Positions 1 through 7,555 of a stretch of 18,352 nucleotides of DNA are shown piece by piece (position 1 is the first letter of the stretch; the number at the start of each line of letters is the position of its first letter). Source of the stretch: Candidatus Adiutrix sp. (GTDB lineage: Bacteria; Desulfobacterota; Desulfarculia; Adiutricales; Adiutricaceae). The DNA is taken from positions 1 to 18,352 of the forward strand of contig JAITVE010000025.1 of assembly GCA_031285975.1 (NCBI GenBank), in the 5' to 3' direction. Position numbers and translations under genes: made by a program. The notes beneath the pieces are model-generated. The model was not told the origin of the DNA and made no database searches. It saw nothing but the letters and a program-made list of their open reading frames with translations.

Positions 1-1024
1 TTATATCCATTTTAAAGGCCAGCATTTCGTTGTCGCCCATCAGTTCTTCGGCGGCGGCCAGGGCCCGATAAACGCGTTCCATGGCTTTTTCGGCTTCTTT
101 CAAGGCTTCGTCGGAAAAATCCAGGGGCCCGCGATAATGTTTGGATATCAAAAGATAGCGCAGAACCTCGCAATCGAATTTTTTCAAAACGTCTTTTACC
201 GTGAAAAAGTTACCCAGGGATTTGGACATTTTTTCATTGTTCAGCCGCACAAAACCGTTGTGCACCCAGATTTGGGCCATGGGGCGGTCTAAAGCGCCGG
301 ACTGGGCCAGTTCGTTTTCGTGGTGGGGAAAAATCAAATCCTGCCCGCCGCCGTGGATGTCGAACTCGTCCCCCAACAGGCGGGAGCTCATGGTGGAGCA
401 TTCGATGTGCCAGCCGGGGCGGCCTTCGCCCCAGGGGCTGGGCCAGGAGGGTTCGCCGGGCTTGGCCGCCTTCCAGAGGGCGAAGTCGGCCGGGCTTTTT
501 TTGCGGTCGTCCACGGCCACGCGGGCCCCGGCTTCCTGCTCTTCCATATCGCGGTGGGAGAGGCGACCGTAGTCGTGATAGGCGGCCACGTCGAAATACA
601 CGTCGCCCTCCACGGCGTAGGCGTAGCCGCGCTCAATGATTTGGCTGATGTCGTCAATCATCTCATTAATGTATTCGGTGGCGCGGGGGGTGTGGGTCGG
701 CGCCAGGCAGCCGATGGCCCCCATGTCTTCATTGAAGCTGTCGATGTGGGCCTGGGCCAGTTCGCGCCAGTCCTGATTTTTTTCCTGGGCCCGGCGGATG
801 ATTTTGTCATCCACATCGGTGTAGTTGCGGACGTAATCCACCTTGTAGCCCAAAGCTTTCAAGCGGCGCGCCAAAATATCGAAGGCCGCCGAGGCCCGGG
901 CGTGGCCCACATGGGCGTGGTCGTAGACCGTGGGCCCGCAGGCATACAGGGTGACCCTATCGGGGTTCAAAGGGGTGAAATATTCCGCCTGGCCGCTTTT
1001 GGTGTTGTGCAGTTTCAGTGACAT
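1..1024 (-). CDS. cysS: Cysteinyl-tRNA synthetase (3' end outside the window)
   Basis: Class I aminoacyl-tRNA synthetase that charges tRNA-Cys with cysteine in the cytoplasm. The first 341 residues are visible and the C-terminal anticodon-binding part runs off the left edge. Residues 28-33 read ACGPTV with the zinc-ligand Cys29, and the HIGH-type motif is HVGH at 38-41. The KMSKS loop (EKMSKSLGNFF) lies near residue 265, preceded by the family block that begins CSTMSSRLLG and the GGGQDLIFPHHENE zinc-site segment. These signatures fix the family. The start is an ATG giving MSLKLHN, the normal N-terminus length for CysS. The gene is the last of a run of minus-strand genes but is separated from the pilin-like gene by 107 bp, where a candidate promoter lies, so it may be transcribed both with the upstream genes and on its own. 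Confidence 0.97.
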   Translation of the reverse strand, partial: MSLKLHNTKSGQAEYFTPLNPDRVTLYACGPTVYDHAHVGHARASAAFDILARRLKALGYKVDYVRNYTDVDDKIIRRAQEKNQDWRELAQAHIDSFNEDMGAIGCLAPTHTPRATEYINEMIDDISQIIERGYAYAVEGDVYFDVAAYHDYGRLSHRDMEEQEAGARVAVDDRKKSPADFALWKAAKPGEPSWPSPWGEGRPGWHIECSTMSSRLLGDEFDIHGGGQDLIFPHHENELAQSGALDRPMAQIWVHNGFVRLNNEKMSKSLGNFFTVKDVLKKFDCEVLRYLLISKHYRGPLDFSDEALKEAEKAMERVYRALAAAEELMGDNEMLAFKMDI

Positions 1025-1083
1025 ATGGGGTCGTCCTCGCCGTTTTTCTCTCTCTGGCTTGGCGCGCTAGGCGTCAATTCATT

Positions 1084-1113
1084 AATATAACCCAGCCACC
1101 GGCCAAATGCAAA
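1084..1113 (-). promoter_or_regulatory. Candidate sigma-70 promoter for cysS
   Basis: On the minus strand TTTGCA (1113-1108) is followed after 18 bp by TATATT (1089-1084), about 60 bp before the cysS start. It matches the -35 consensus at 4 of 6 and the -10 at 5 of 6 positions. It lies in the only sizeable gap of the left-hand minus-strand gene string. By-eye match only. Confidence 0.4.
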
Positions 1114-1131
1114 CCGGCGATTAGCGGATGA

Positions 1132-1734
1132 TTAACGGACTTTGCCGTTTTTGAGTTCAATCGGGGGCGCGCCGCTGGCTTCAATCTCACCATCGCTGTT
1201 CATGGTGAAAAGCGGCAAGCTGTCGGGCCGGGCCACGCCCCCGCCATAGGTGGCGGCTGTGGCGGGCGCGACTCCGTTGCCATTCACATTGTCATAGACA
1301 TAGAGAATGGAGCCGCTGGCCCGGTGGGCCGCAAAAATAATAAAACCGGAGATATCGGACACCGGAGGGCTAAACAGTGGAAGAATTACAAAGCCTACAT
1401 TGGGGTCAGGCCGAAAGCCATAGGCGGCCAGCTTATTAATATCAGCGGCATTAGAGCCAAAAACAAAAGCATTGTTATCAACGCTAAAAGCGACCTCAGC
1501 TACGGACAACTGAAACAACAAGGCTTCGGCCGCACTGTGACGGGAACGTTCAATGTAACCCAACCAATGCCAGGGAATAACCGCCCAGACCAGGAAGCCA
1601 AGCAAGCCCACCACGAGCAGAAGAGTGAAGAGGGGAAATTTCTTTTTTTTGCGCTCTTCACACTCGGGGACGGCTTTTTTGAGCCGTTCCATTGCGGCCT
1701 GCTGTTCGGCGGACGTCTCTTTTTCTTGGGCCAT
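1132..1734 (-). CDS. Pilin-like membrane-anchored protein of unknown function
   Basis: A 200-residue protein. Residues 1-32 are charged and end in a lysine-rich stretch (ERKKKKF). Residues 33-56 form one hydrophobic membrane segment, followed by a soluble domain. The part after the membrane helix (ERSRHSAAEALLFQLSVAEVAF, then a short loop and LAAYGFRPDPNVGFVI) resembles the helix-to-beta transition of type IV pilins and pseudopilins. The canonical prepilin cleavage motif (G then F/M-TLxE at the very N-terminus) is missing, so it is unlikely to be processed by PilD in the usual way. It starts 10 bp after the rarD stop, so it is probably co-transcribed with it. The lysine tract is coded by eight consecutive A residues on the coding strand. 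The resemblance to pilins is a judgement from pattern only; the real role is unknown. Confidence 0.8.
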   Translation of the reverse strand: MAQEKETSAEQQAAMERLKKAVPECEERKKKKFPLFTLLLVVGLLGFLVWAVIPWHWLGYIERSRHSAAEALLFQLSVAEVAFSVDNNAFVFGSNAADINKLAAYGFRPDPNVGFVILPLFSPPVSDISGFIIFAAHRASGSILYVYDNVNGNGVAPATAATYGGGVARPDSLPLFTMNSDGEIEASGAPPIELKNGKVR

Positions 1735-1744
1735 GACGCTCCCC

Positions 1745-2686
1745 TCACGCGCGGTTCAGGCGGCGCAGTATGCCGCGTTCCAGCCGGGCCATGGGGGCGG
1801 TGCGGGCCAGGGCGAAGAGGGCGCAGCCGCTCCAAATGAAGCTGAAAGCGATGAAGTGCTGGCGGGAAAAGGCCTCGTGATAGGCGAAAATGCCCAGCAA
1901 AAGGGTCATGGTGGGGCTCACGAACTGCACCAGGCCAATAACCGTCATGGGCAAACGGTTGATGCTGTGGGCAAAGATTATCAGCGGCACGGCGGTGATG
2001 ACCCCGGTGCCGAGCAGCAGCATAAAAATCTGGTTCGCCCCCACCGGCACGCCCTGGCCCTGGGCGTAAAAAATGAGCAAATATGTGGCGGCCACGGGCG
2101 CGAGGAGAGCCGTCTCCATGGTCATGCCGCCCACGGCGGAGAGGCCCGTGATTTTTTTGCAGTAGCCATAGGCCGTGAAACTGCCAGCCAAAAGCGCGGC
2201 CACCATCGGCAGGGAACCGAAGCTGACCGTGAGGTACAAAACGCCTGTGGCGGCCAGGGCGATGGCCAGAAATTGCCACAGCGACAGGCGTTCCCGGAAG
2301 ACGATCACCCCCAGAAGCACCTGGAGCAAGGGGTTGATGTAATAGCCCAAACTGCTTTCCACCATGCGGTCATTGGTCACGGCCCAGATGTAGGTGAGCC
2401 AGTTGATGCTGACGAAAATAGAACCGGCCAAGAGGCTCAACAGCTTCCGGCGGTTGGCCAGCACCGTTTTCATCTCGGCCCACAGGCGGCCGCCCCGCCC
2501 GGTAGCCCAAATGAGGCCAATCATGAAGAAAAAGGCCCAGACAATGCGGTGGGCCAGCACGTCCAGCGCGGGCACGGTTTCCAGCATTTTCCAGTAAATC
2601 GGCAATAAACCCCAGACGACATACAGCGATATGGCCGTGAACAAAGTCCCCAGGGGCACGCGCTCTTCCGTGTTTTGGCTAATCAT
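1745..2686 (-). CDS. rarD: RarD-type EamA-family inner-membrane transporter
   Basis: A 313-residue protein with about ten hydrophobic segments, the layout of the EamA/DMT drug-metabolite transporter superfamily. The N-terminal part (LYVVWGLLPIYWKML, then DVLAHRIVWAFFFM) is the hallmark of RarD, as are INWLTYIWAV, ESSLGYYINPLLQVLLG and FRERLSLWQ in the middle. RarD was named from a chloramphenicol-sensitivity phenotype; its physiological substrate is not established. The chosen ATG at 2686 gives MISQNTEERVPLG and lies 10 bp after the preceding gene's stop. A longer open frame extends upstream but only inside that neighbouring gene and has no RarD-like sequence. It is followed after 10 bp by the pilin-like gene. 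Confidence 0.93.
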   Translation of the reverse strand: MISQNTEERVPLGTLFTAISLYVVWGLLPIYWKMLETVPALDVLAHRIVWAFFFMIGLIWATGRGGRLWAEMKTVLANRRKLLSLLAGSIFVSINWLTYIWAVTNDRMVESSLGYYINPLLQVLLGVIVFRERLSLWQFLAIALAATGVLYLTVSFGSLPMVAALLAGSFTAYGYCKKITGLSAVGGMTMETALLAPVAATYLLIFYAQGQGVPVGANQIFMLLLGTGVITAVPLIIFAHSINRLPMTVIGLVQFVSPTMTLLLGIFAYHEAFSRQHFIAFSFIWSGCALFALARTAPMARLERGILRRLNRA

Positions 2687-2696
2687 GGGCGCCGCT

Positions 2697-3425
2697 TCAT
2701 TTCCCGGCGTTGGCGCTGGACATGGCGGCGCGCCAGGCTTCGGCCCGGCCCTGAATGTCCGCGAAGCTGCGGCCCGCCTCGCGGTTTTCAAAGAAGGACA
2801 GGAAGACCAGCTTGTCCGACACCTGGAGCGCGGCGGTGGTGAGGTAGACCGCCGAGGGTTTGCCGAAAACATTGAAATCCACTTCCGCGCCAAAGGAGAT
2901 GGAACGGCTGGAGTCCGCGATTTTTTTGGTCTGCGGGCCGATGTTGAACACAAAACCAATGTCCACGCCCATGCGTTCTTTGAGCTTGGCGTTGCCTTTG
3001 CTCGTCAGCAGCGCGGCCATGGGGCGGTTATTGGCCGTGAGGGTGAAGAGGTTGTCAAAACGCTTGAACTCGCGGCGGGCGTCGCGGTCGCTGAATTTTT
3101 TTGTGGCCATTTTGGCGGTGGTGAGAATCATGGCATATTGCGGGATGGAGGCCGGACGGCCCGCCCCGGCCTCGGCCACGAACTTGTCCCATTCCGCCGG
3201 GCGGGCGTAGACGGCCAGCACGGTCATCCTGAATTTTTTGGCCACGCTGGCGATATACGCGTCCGCCCCGGCGTGGCGGCCGTCCACCCGCGTAAGGCCC
3301 TGGGGGGCCGACAAGCGGACGGGCACCTCCCCCACCAGGGCCGGTTCGGCGGCGTGCCCGGCGGGGAGCGGCCCGGCCAGCATCAAGGCCGCCGCGAAAA
3401 GTATCATCAGGATTTTTAATTTCAT
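2697..3425 (-). CDS. Secreted protein of unknown function
   Basis: A 242-residue protein with a clear Sec signal peptide: MKLK, a hydrophobic core at residues 5-18, and a likely signal peptidase I site after the AGHAA segment (around residues 25-26). The mature part has no membrane segment and only one or two recognisable blocks, such as the C-terminal VSDKLVFLSFFENREAGRSF. It looks like a soluble periplasmic or exported protein. I do not recognise the family. It begins 10 bp after the TPR lipoprotein stop and ends 10 bp before the rarD start. Both neighbours being envelope proteins supports a periplasmic location. The upstream ribosome-binding site is weak, which fits translational coupling within an operon. 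Confidence 0.85.
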   Translation of the reverse strand: MKLKILMILFAAALMLAGPLPAGHAAEPALVGEVPVRLSAPQGLTRVDGRHAGADAYIASVAKKFRMTVLAVYARPAEWDKFVAEAGAGRPASIPQYAMILTTAKMATKKFSDRDARREFKRFDNLFTLTANNRPMAALLTSKGNAKLKERMGVDIGFVFNIGPQTKKIADSSRSISFGAEVDFNVFGKPSAVYLTTAALQVSDKLVFLSFFENREAGRSFADIQGRAEAWRAAMSSANAGK

Positions 3426-3435
3426 AATAAAGGGC

Positions 3436-4350
3436 CTACTTTGTGGGTGAGGAGCCGCGCTGGGGCAAACGGTCGGCGCGCCGGAGGGTTTCGGTGAGGC
3501 GGGTCAGGGCCCGGCGGTGGCGGGGGCTGCCCTCGCTGAGGAAGGCGGCGCGGTAATAGCGCCAGGCTTCTTCCGGGTCTTGCCGCTGTTCCCAATAGAG
3601 CCCGAGGTTGTAGAGCGCCGGGGCATATTGGGGGTTTTGGCGCAATAATTCCAGCCAGCGGCTGCGGGCTTCGTCCCACTCGCCAGAGGAGGCCAGGCTT
3701 TTGGCCTCGCGGCTGAGGGCATCGTCCCCGCCTTCCAGTTCCAACGCGCCGGGGTTGCGGCCCAGGTCAAGGGCCAAAAGGCGCGCCAAATCTTCGGCCA
3801 GCCGCTCGGCCAGGCGGTTTTGCAGGGCGGCGTCGGAGGCCGGGCCGTTCAGGGAGGGGGCCAGGCCGCGCCGGGCCAGGTAGCCGCCCCGGGTGCGGTC
3901 AATATCCGTGGCCAGGCGGCCGCTGTCGGCCAGAAGGCCGTTTTTGTCCGCCAGGCGCCAGTCGAGCACCACCTGGCCGCTCTGGCGCTGGAAATCATAG
4001 TTATTGAACGCCACGGCCATGGGGCGTTCTTCCACCGGCCACACGCGGCGGGTGAAGGGGTCGGCCTTGTAGACGATGTAGGGCGGCCCGGCGGCGACGG
4101 TTTGGGGCACGGTTTCCCGTTCGCTGGAACGCGTTTGCGCCAGGGATATTTCCCCGCTCAGGATCATCTGCTGCGGCCCGCCGCCGAGGCGTTTTTTCAG
4201 GGCCTGGCGCAGCTGTTCCTGCCCCGGCCCGCGCAGTTCGCCCAAAGTCACCCCAGCCGGAAGCTTTCCGGCGGTGTTGGATGTACCGGCGCAGCCCGTT
4301 GGCAGCAAAACCGCTAGTAGCAAAATGACAAAAACCGCCGCTTTATTCAT
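3436..4350 (-). CDS. Lipoprotein with C-terminal TPR repeats
   Basis: A 304-residue protein. Residues 1-19 form a lipoprotein signal ending LPTG before Cys20, so lipidation is likely; proline at -3 is slightly atypical for a lipobox. A middle domain of about 170 residues contains a motif region around YIVYKADPFTRRVWPVEERP that I do not recognise. Residues from about 215 on hold a TPR region (ALYNLGLYWEQRQDPEEAWRYYRAAF), usually a protein-protein interaction scaffold. The start codon overlaps the trmFO stop by 4 bp (ATGA), so translation is probably coupled to trmFO. It likely sits in the outer or inner membrane leaflet facing the periplasm; its partner is unknown, with the adjacent secreted protein an obvious candidate. 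Confidence 0.88.
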   Translation of the reverse strand: MNKAAVFVILLLAVLLPTGCAGTSNTAGKLPAGVTLGELRGPGQEQLRQALKKRLGGGPQQMILSGEISLAQTRSSERETVPQTVAAGPPYIVYKADPFTRRVWPVEERPMAVAFNNYDFQRQSGQVVLDWRLADKNGLLADSGRLATDIDRTRGGYLARRGLAPSLNGPASDAALQNRLAERLAEDLARLLALDLGRNPGALELEGGDDALSREAKSLASSGEWDEARSRWLELLRQNPQYAPALYNLGLYWEQRQDPEEAWRYYRAAFLSEGSPRHRRALTRLTETLRRADRLPQRGSSPTK

Positions 4351-5675
4351 ACAAAACTCTCTGTCGTCAAATGTTCCTGCCGAAAAGCCTCAAAATCCCG
4401 CCGGGCGGTTTCCAAGAGCCAGGCCGCCCGCTGGTTTTTGGGGACTTCCGGCGGCGGGGGCGTGAACAGCCCGAAATTGATGTTGGAGGGCGCGAAATAT
4501 TTGCGCCCGCCGTCGCTTTTCAGGTGGCTCAATAAAGCCCCCAGGGCCGTGCCGGGCGGCGGGGTGAGGAGGGGTAGGCCTTTCGCGCTGCGGGCCGCGT
4601 TCTCCCCGGCCCAGAGCCCTTGGGCGGCGGATTCCACATAGCCCTCCACCCCGGAAATCGGCCCGGCGGCAAAAAAGCGGGGATTGCTGTGCAGACGCTG
4701 GAACTCGTCCAGCACCTTGGGCGCGTCCAGGTAGGTGTTGCGGTGGATGGCCCCGAAGCGGGCGAACTCGGCCTTTTCCAGGCCGGGGATGAGGCGGAAC
4801 ACCTTTTCCTGGGCCGGGCGGGTGAGGCGGGTTTGGAAGCCCACTAAATTCCATAAACTGCCCGCCGCGTTTTCGCGCCGCAATTGCACCACGGCATAGG
4901 GCCGCCGCCCGGTGCGGGGGTCGTCCAGGCCCACGGGCTTCATGGGGCCGAAAGTGAGGGTGCACGGGCCGCGCCGGGCCATGACCTCAATGGGCAGGCA
5001 GCCCTCGAAATAGCGTTGCTCCTCAAAGGCTCGCGGCTCCACCTGGTCGGCTTCGAGCAGGGCGTCGAGGAAGGCCGTAAATTCCGGCTTTTCCATGGGG
5101 CAGTTGAGGTAATCGCCCTCGCCCGCCTGGTAGCGGTTGGCCGAATAGACGCGGCTGAAATCAAGGGAATCATGGCTCACAATGGGGGCCAGCGCGTCGT
5201 AAAAGTGGAGGTGGGGCGCGCCCAGCTCGGCGGCCAAAAGGGCCGCGAGGGCCTCGGAAGCCAGGGGCCCCCCGGCCACCACCACCGGGGCCGCGCCCTC
5301 CGGCCAGGCCGTCACTTCGGCCCGCCGGAGTTCTATCAGCGGGTGGGACTCGATGGCTTGGGTCATTTCCCGGCTGAACAGTTCCCGGTCCACGGCCAAG
5401 GCTCCGCCCGCCGGGACGCGGGTGCGCCCGGCCACGGCCATCACCAGGGAGCCCAGGGCCCGCATTTCCTCTTTCAAAAGGCCCACCGCGTTTTCCGGGC
5501 GGTCAGCGCGGAAGGAGTTGGAACAAACCAGTTCCCCCAAACCCTCCAGCCGGTGGGCCGGGGAAAAACGCTCGGGCTTCATTTCCCACAGGCGGACGTT
5601 CAGCCCGCGCCCGGCGGCGCGCCAGGCGGCCTCGCAGCCCGCCAGCCCGCCGCCGATTATTTCCACGTCTGTCAT
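4347..5675 (-). CDS. trmFO: Folate/FAD-dependent tRNA (uracil-54-C5)-methyltransferase TrmFO
   Basis: TrmFO makes 5-methyluridine at position 54 of tRNA, taking the methylene group from methylene-tetrahydrofolate and reducing it with FADH2. The 442-residue length is normal for the family. The N-terminus carries the FAD-binding glycine motif IIGGGLAGCEAA (residues 6-17). The CSNSFRAD block (51-58) contains Cys51, and FEGCLPIEVMARRG (223-236) contains Cys226; both are cysteines known to be important in the family. HDSLDFSRVYSANRY and ISGVEGYVESAAQGLWAG are further family blocks. Its start overlaps the upstream DUF362 gene stop by 4 bp, and its stop overlaps the lipoprotein start by 4 bp. These overlaps place a housekeeping tRNA modification enzyme inside an envelope/Fe-S gene string. 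Confidence 0.97.
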   Translation of the reverse strand: MTDVEIIGGGLAGCEAAWRAAGRGLNVRLWEMKPERFSPAHRLEGLGELVCSNSFRADRPENAVGLLKEEMRALGSLVMAVAGRTRVPAGGALAVDRELFSREMTQAIESHPLIELRRAEVTAWPEGAAPVVVAGGPLASEALAALLAAELGAPHLHFYDALAPIVSHDSLDFSRVYSANRYQAGEGDYLNCPMEKPEFTAFLDALLEADQVEPRAFEEQRYFEGCLPIEVMARRGPCTLTFGPMKPVGLDDPRTGRRPYAVVQLRRENAAGSLWNLVGFQTRLTRPAQEKVFRLIPGLEKAEFARFGAIHRNTYLDAPKVLDEFQRLHSNPRFFAAGPISGVEGYVESAAQGLWAGENAARSAKGLPLLTPPPGTALGALLSHLKSDGGRKYFAPSNINFGLFTPPPPEVPKNQRAAWLLETARRDFEAFRQEHLTTESFV

Positions 5676-6802
5676 TTAATGCCCGCGACCTCCGGCAGCC
5701 AAACCAACTCGTACTTGCAGGAGCCGAGGCCGATTTTTTCGGCGTATTCCAACTGGAAGCGCCACTGGCAGTCCGGGTGCAGGGCCGTCCACTTGTCCGC
5801 GCCGGGGGCCAGGGCGCTCTCCGGCAGCGCGCTGCCGGAAAGGCCGGGGGCCTGGTTGACCAACTCGGCGGAGGCCATGTCCAAAGCGACGGGGTCGCGG
5901 CTGGCCAGAACGCCCAGATCGGCCACAATGGGCGCGTCGGAGTGGTTCACGCAGTCGCACAACGGGCTCACGCCGTTGACGAAGTTGACGTACAAGAGAT
6001 TCTCGCCCTTGCCCGCCACGGCGGCTTTGGAGTATTCGATCATCTTTTTCATGAAGCGGGGCGCGTCCCCATTCCAGGACACGGCGATGGCCTCCTGCGG
6101 GCAGATGGGGATGCAGTTGGCGCAGCCCACGCATTTGGCCGGGTCGATGTGGGCCTTCTTTTTGGCCATATCAATGGCCTGGTGGGCGCACTGCTTGACG
6201 CAGCGGCCGCAGCCCACGCATTTTTTCGAAGTCACCTGGGGCGACAAGTCGGAGTGCTGGTCGAGCTTGCCGCGCCGGGAGGCCGCGCCCATGCCCAGAT
6301 TTTTCAAAGCCCCGCCGAAACCGGTCAGTTCGTGCCCCTTGAGGTGGCTGAGGATGACCGCGCCGTCGGCGGCGTTGAAGTCTGCGGAAATATAGGCTTT
6401 TTTCACGCCGCCCCGGTTCACGTCAATGGCCGCTTCCCCCGCGCCCCGAAGGCCGTCGGAAATAATCAGCGGCGCGCCGGTGACTTCGTAGCCGAAGCCG
6501 TGCATCACCGCCGTCTCCAGGTGATCGACGGCGTTGATGCGGCCGCCGACGTAGAGCGTGTTCGCGTCCGTGAGGAAGGGCTTACCCCCCAACTCTTTCA
6601 GCTCATCGACAAAGCTGCGCACCAGGTGCGGGCGAATAAAGGTGTGGTTCCCCCGCTCGCCGAAGTGAATCTTGATGGCCCAAATTGATTTGGGCTTGAC
6701 TACTTTTTCAGGCTCCAGGGCTTGCAGCAGCCGCCGCAGCTTCTGTCCCAAATTTTCGCGGAAATGCGTCCGCAGGCTGATGCCGAAAACTTTGCTGGTC
6801 AT
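5672..6802 (-). CDS. DUF362 protein with two 4Fe-4S ferredoxin motifs
   Basis: A 376-residue protein of the DUF362 family, which is typical of anaerobes and has no settled function. The DUF362 part surrounds a bacterial ferredoxin insert. The first 4Fe-4S motif uses Cys195, 198, 201 and 205; the second uses Cys224, 227, 230 and 234. Other family blocks are KIHFGERGNHTFIRP (44-58) and ILSHLKGHELTGFGGALKNLGMG (150-172). There is no signal peptide, so it is probably cytoplasmic and acts in electron transfer. A strong purine-rich ribosome-binding site (GGGGGAAGAG) lies just before the ATG. It is the first gene of the left-hand operon and overlaps trmFO by 4 bp. Confidence 0.93.
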   Translation of the reverse strand: MTSKVFGISLRTHFRENLGQKLRRLLQALEPEKVVKPKSIWAIKIHFGERGNHTFIRPHLVRSFVDELKELGGKPFLTDANTLYVGGRINAVDHLETAVMHGFGYEVTGAPLIISDGLRGAGEAAIDVNRGGVKKAYISADFNAADGAVILSHLKGHELTGFGGALKNLGMGAASRRGKLDQHSDLSPQVTSKKCVGCGRCVKQCAHQAIDMAKKKAHIDPAKCVGCANCIPICPQEAIAVSWNGDAPRFMKKMIEYSKAAVAGKGENLLYVNFVNGVSPLCDCVNHSDAPIVADLGVLASRDPVALDMASAELVNQAPGLSGSALPESALAPGADKWTALHPDCQWRFQLEYAEKIGLGSCKYELVWLPEVAGIK

Positions 6803-6920
6803 AACTCTTCCCCCTGTGTATATGTTGTGTGGCGGTTAAAGTTCGCGCCTATGGGTTCGAATCTGAAGGCTTTTCCGACCGAATCCGCAAGGGCAACAAA
6901 ACCTAACCATAAAAAATTCC

Positions 6921-6949
6921 TTGACAATTGGGCCGTTTCAGCGAATAAT
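6921..6949 (+). promoter_or_regulatory. Strong sigma-70 type promoter ahead of ihfA
   Basis: A perfect TTGACA (6921-6926) is followed after exactly 17 bp by AATAAT (6944-6949, 5 of 6 to the -10 consensus). Transcription would start near 6956, about 220 nt before the ihfA start codon, giving an unusually long leader. It lies in the 373-bp gap between the divergent DUF362 operon and ihfA. No convincing minus-strand promoter for the DUF362 operon was found in this gap. Confidence 0.7.
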
Positions 6950-6960
6950 CCTTCTCATAG

Positions 6961-7051
6961 GCGTTTCATTTCCACCGGCACAATTGTTAACGATTCTCCA
7001 AGAATCGATTTTAATGGTTTTGCCGGAGACAGTAAAGCTTTAAATGAACGC
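6961..7051 (+). other. Nested stem structure in the ihfA leader (possible cis-regulatory RNA)
   Basis: Three concentric stems can be drawn immediately after the predicted transcription start. The inner one is CGATTCT (6991-6997) with AGAATCG (7001-7007), loop CCA. The middle one is CCGGCA (6975-6980) with TGCCGG (7021-7026). The outer one is GCGTTTCATT (6961-6970) with AAATGAACGC (7042-7051), with a bulge. The order and nesting suggest a folded leader or small RNA about 90 nt long. A further GC-rich hairpin (GCTGC with GCAGC) lies near 7098-7119. I recognise no known RNA family. Confidence 0.45.
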
Positions 7052-7175
7052 TTTCTCATTTTGTGCGGGGGCGAGGTTTGATTCGACACCCGGCCGGGGC
7101 TGCTTAGGCGCCTCGGCAGCTGTGGCGCGGCCATGCGGGATTGCAAGGGTTCCCCCCTGTTGGAGATGACGGATT

Positions 7176-7490
7176 ATGACGCTTACGAAAGAAAAGATTA
7201 TCTCGGAAATCTTTGACCAGAGCGAGCTTTCCCGCAAAGACGCCCGTCAGGCGGTGGAAAAGCTTATGGATATTCTGAAGCAGACGCTGGCGGAAGAAAA
7301 AGACGTGCTGGTCAGCGGCTTCGGCAAATTCGTGGTGAAACGGAAAAATGCCCGCCGGGGGCGCAACCCCCAAACCAAGGAATCGCTGGAACTGAGGGCC
7401 CGCCGCGTGGTGGTCTTCAAAAACTCCGGCATCCTGCGGAAGAAGATCAACGGCGAAGCGGTGGACGAATATACCTCCGACGAGTTTTGA
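7176..7490 (+). CDS. ihfA: IHF-alpha/HU-family DNA-bending protein
   Basis: A 104-residue member of the HU/IHF family, which binds DNA as a dimer and bends it. The N-terminus MTLTKEKIISEIF is IHF-alpha-like. The family block is clear: VSGFGKFVVKRKNARRGRNPQT, then ARRVVVFKNSGILRKKIN. The proline of GRNPQT, at the tip of the beta arm, is the residue that intercalates into DNA. RRVVVF is the usual IHF-alpha/delta-type HU signature. The C-terminus has an acidic extension of about ten residues beyond the fold. The ATG is preceded by GGAG at 10 nt. IHF-alpha versus a stand-alone HU cannot be settled here. The gene has its own strong promoter and a long structured leader. Confidence 0.93.
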   Translation: MTLTKEKIISEIFDQSELSRKDARQAVEKLMDILKQTLAEEKDVLVSGFGKFVVKRKNARRGRNPQTKESLELRARRVVVFKNSGILRKKINGEAVDEYTSDEF

Positions 7491-7555
7491 GCCGCCGCCT
7501 TGGGGTGATTCCCAGGCAGCCTCATAAAAAAACCGCTAAAAACGGCTCCGCCCCG

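Noticed and set aside
1745..2959. Longer RarD frame starting at 2959
   Set aside because: The extension overlaps the secreted-protein gene and has no RarD similarity.
4884..6395. Long plus-strand open frame antisense to trmFO and the DUF362 gene
   Set aside because: A shadow frame produced by high-GC codon bias; its translation has no family similarity and the opposite strand encodes clear proteins.
6853..6863. GGGTTCGAATC, a tRNA T-loop-like motif
   Set aside because: The flanking bases do not form a T stem, and no acceptor, D or anticodon arms can be drawn.
7067..7087. GGGGGCGAGG followed by GATTCGAC, resembling the 5' end of tmRNA
   Set aside because: The ihfA coding region starts about 100 nt later, leaving no room for a tag frame and pseudoknots. 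No T-arm with CCA end is seen downstream, nor upstream as a permuted form would need.
7521..7555. Possible minus-strand terminator (short stem with a seven-T tail) after ihfA
   Set aside because: The stem is only four to six pairs with G-T wobbles, and no minus-strand gene ends there.
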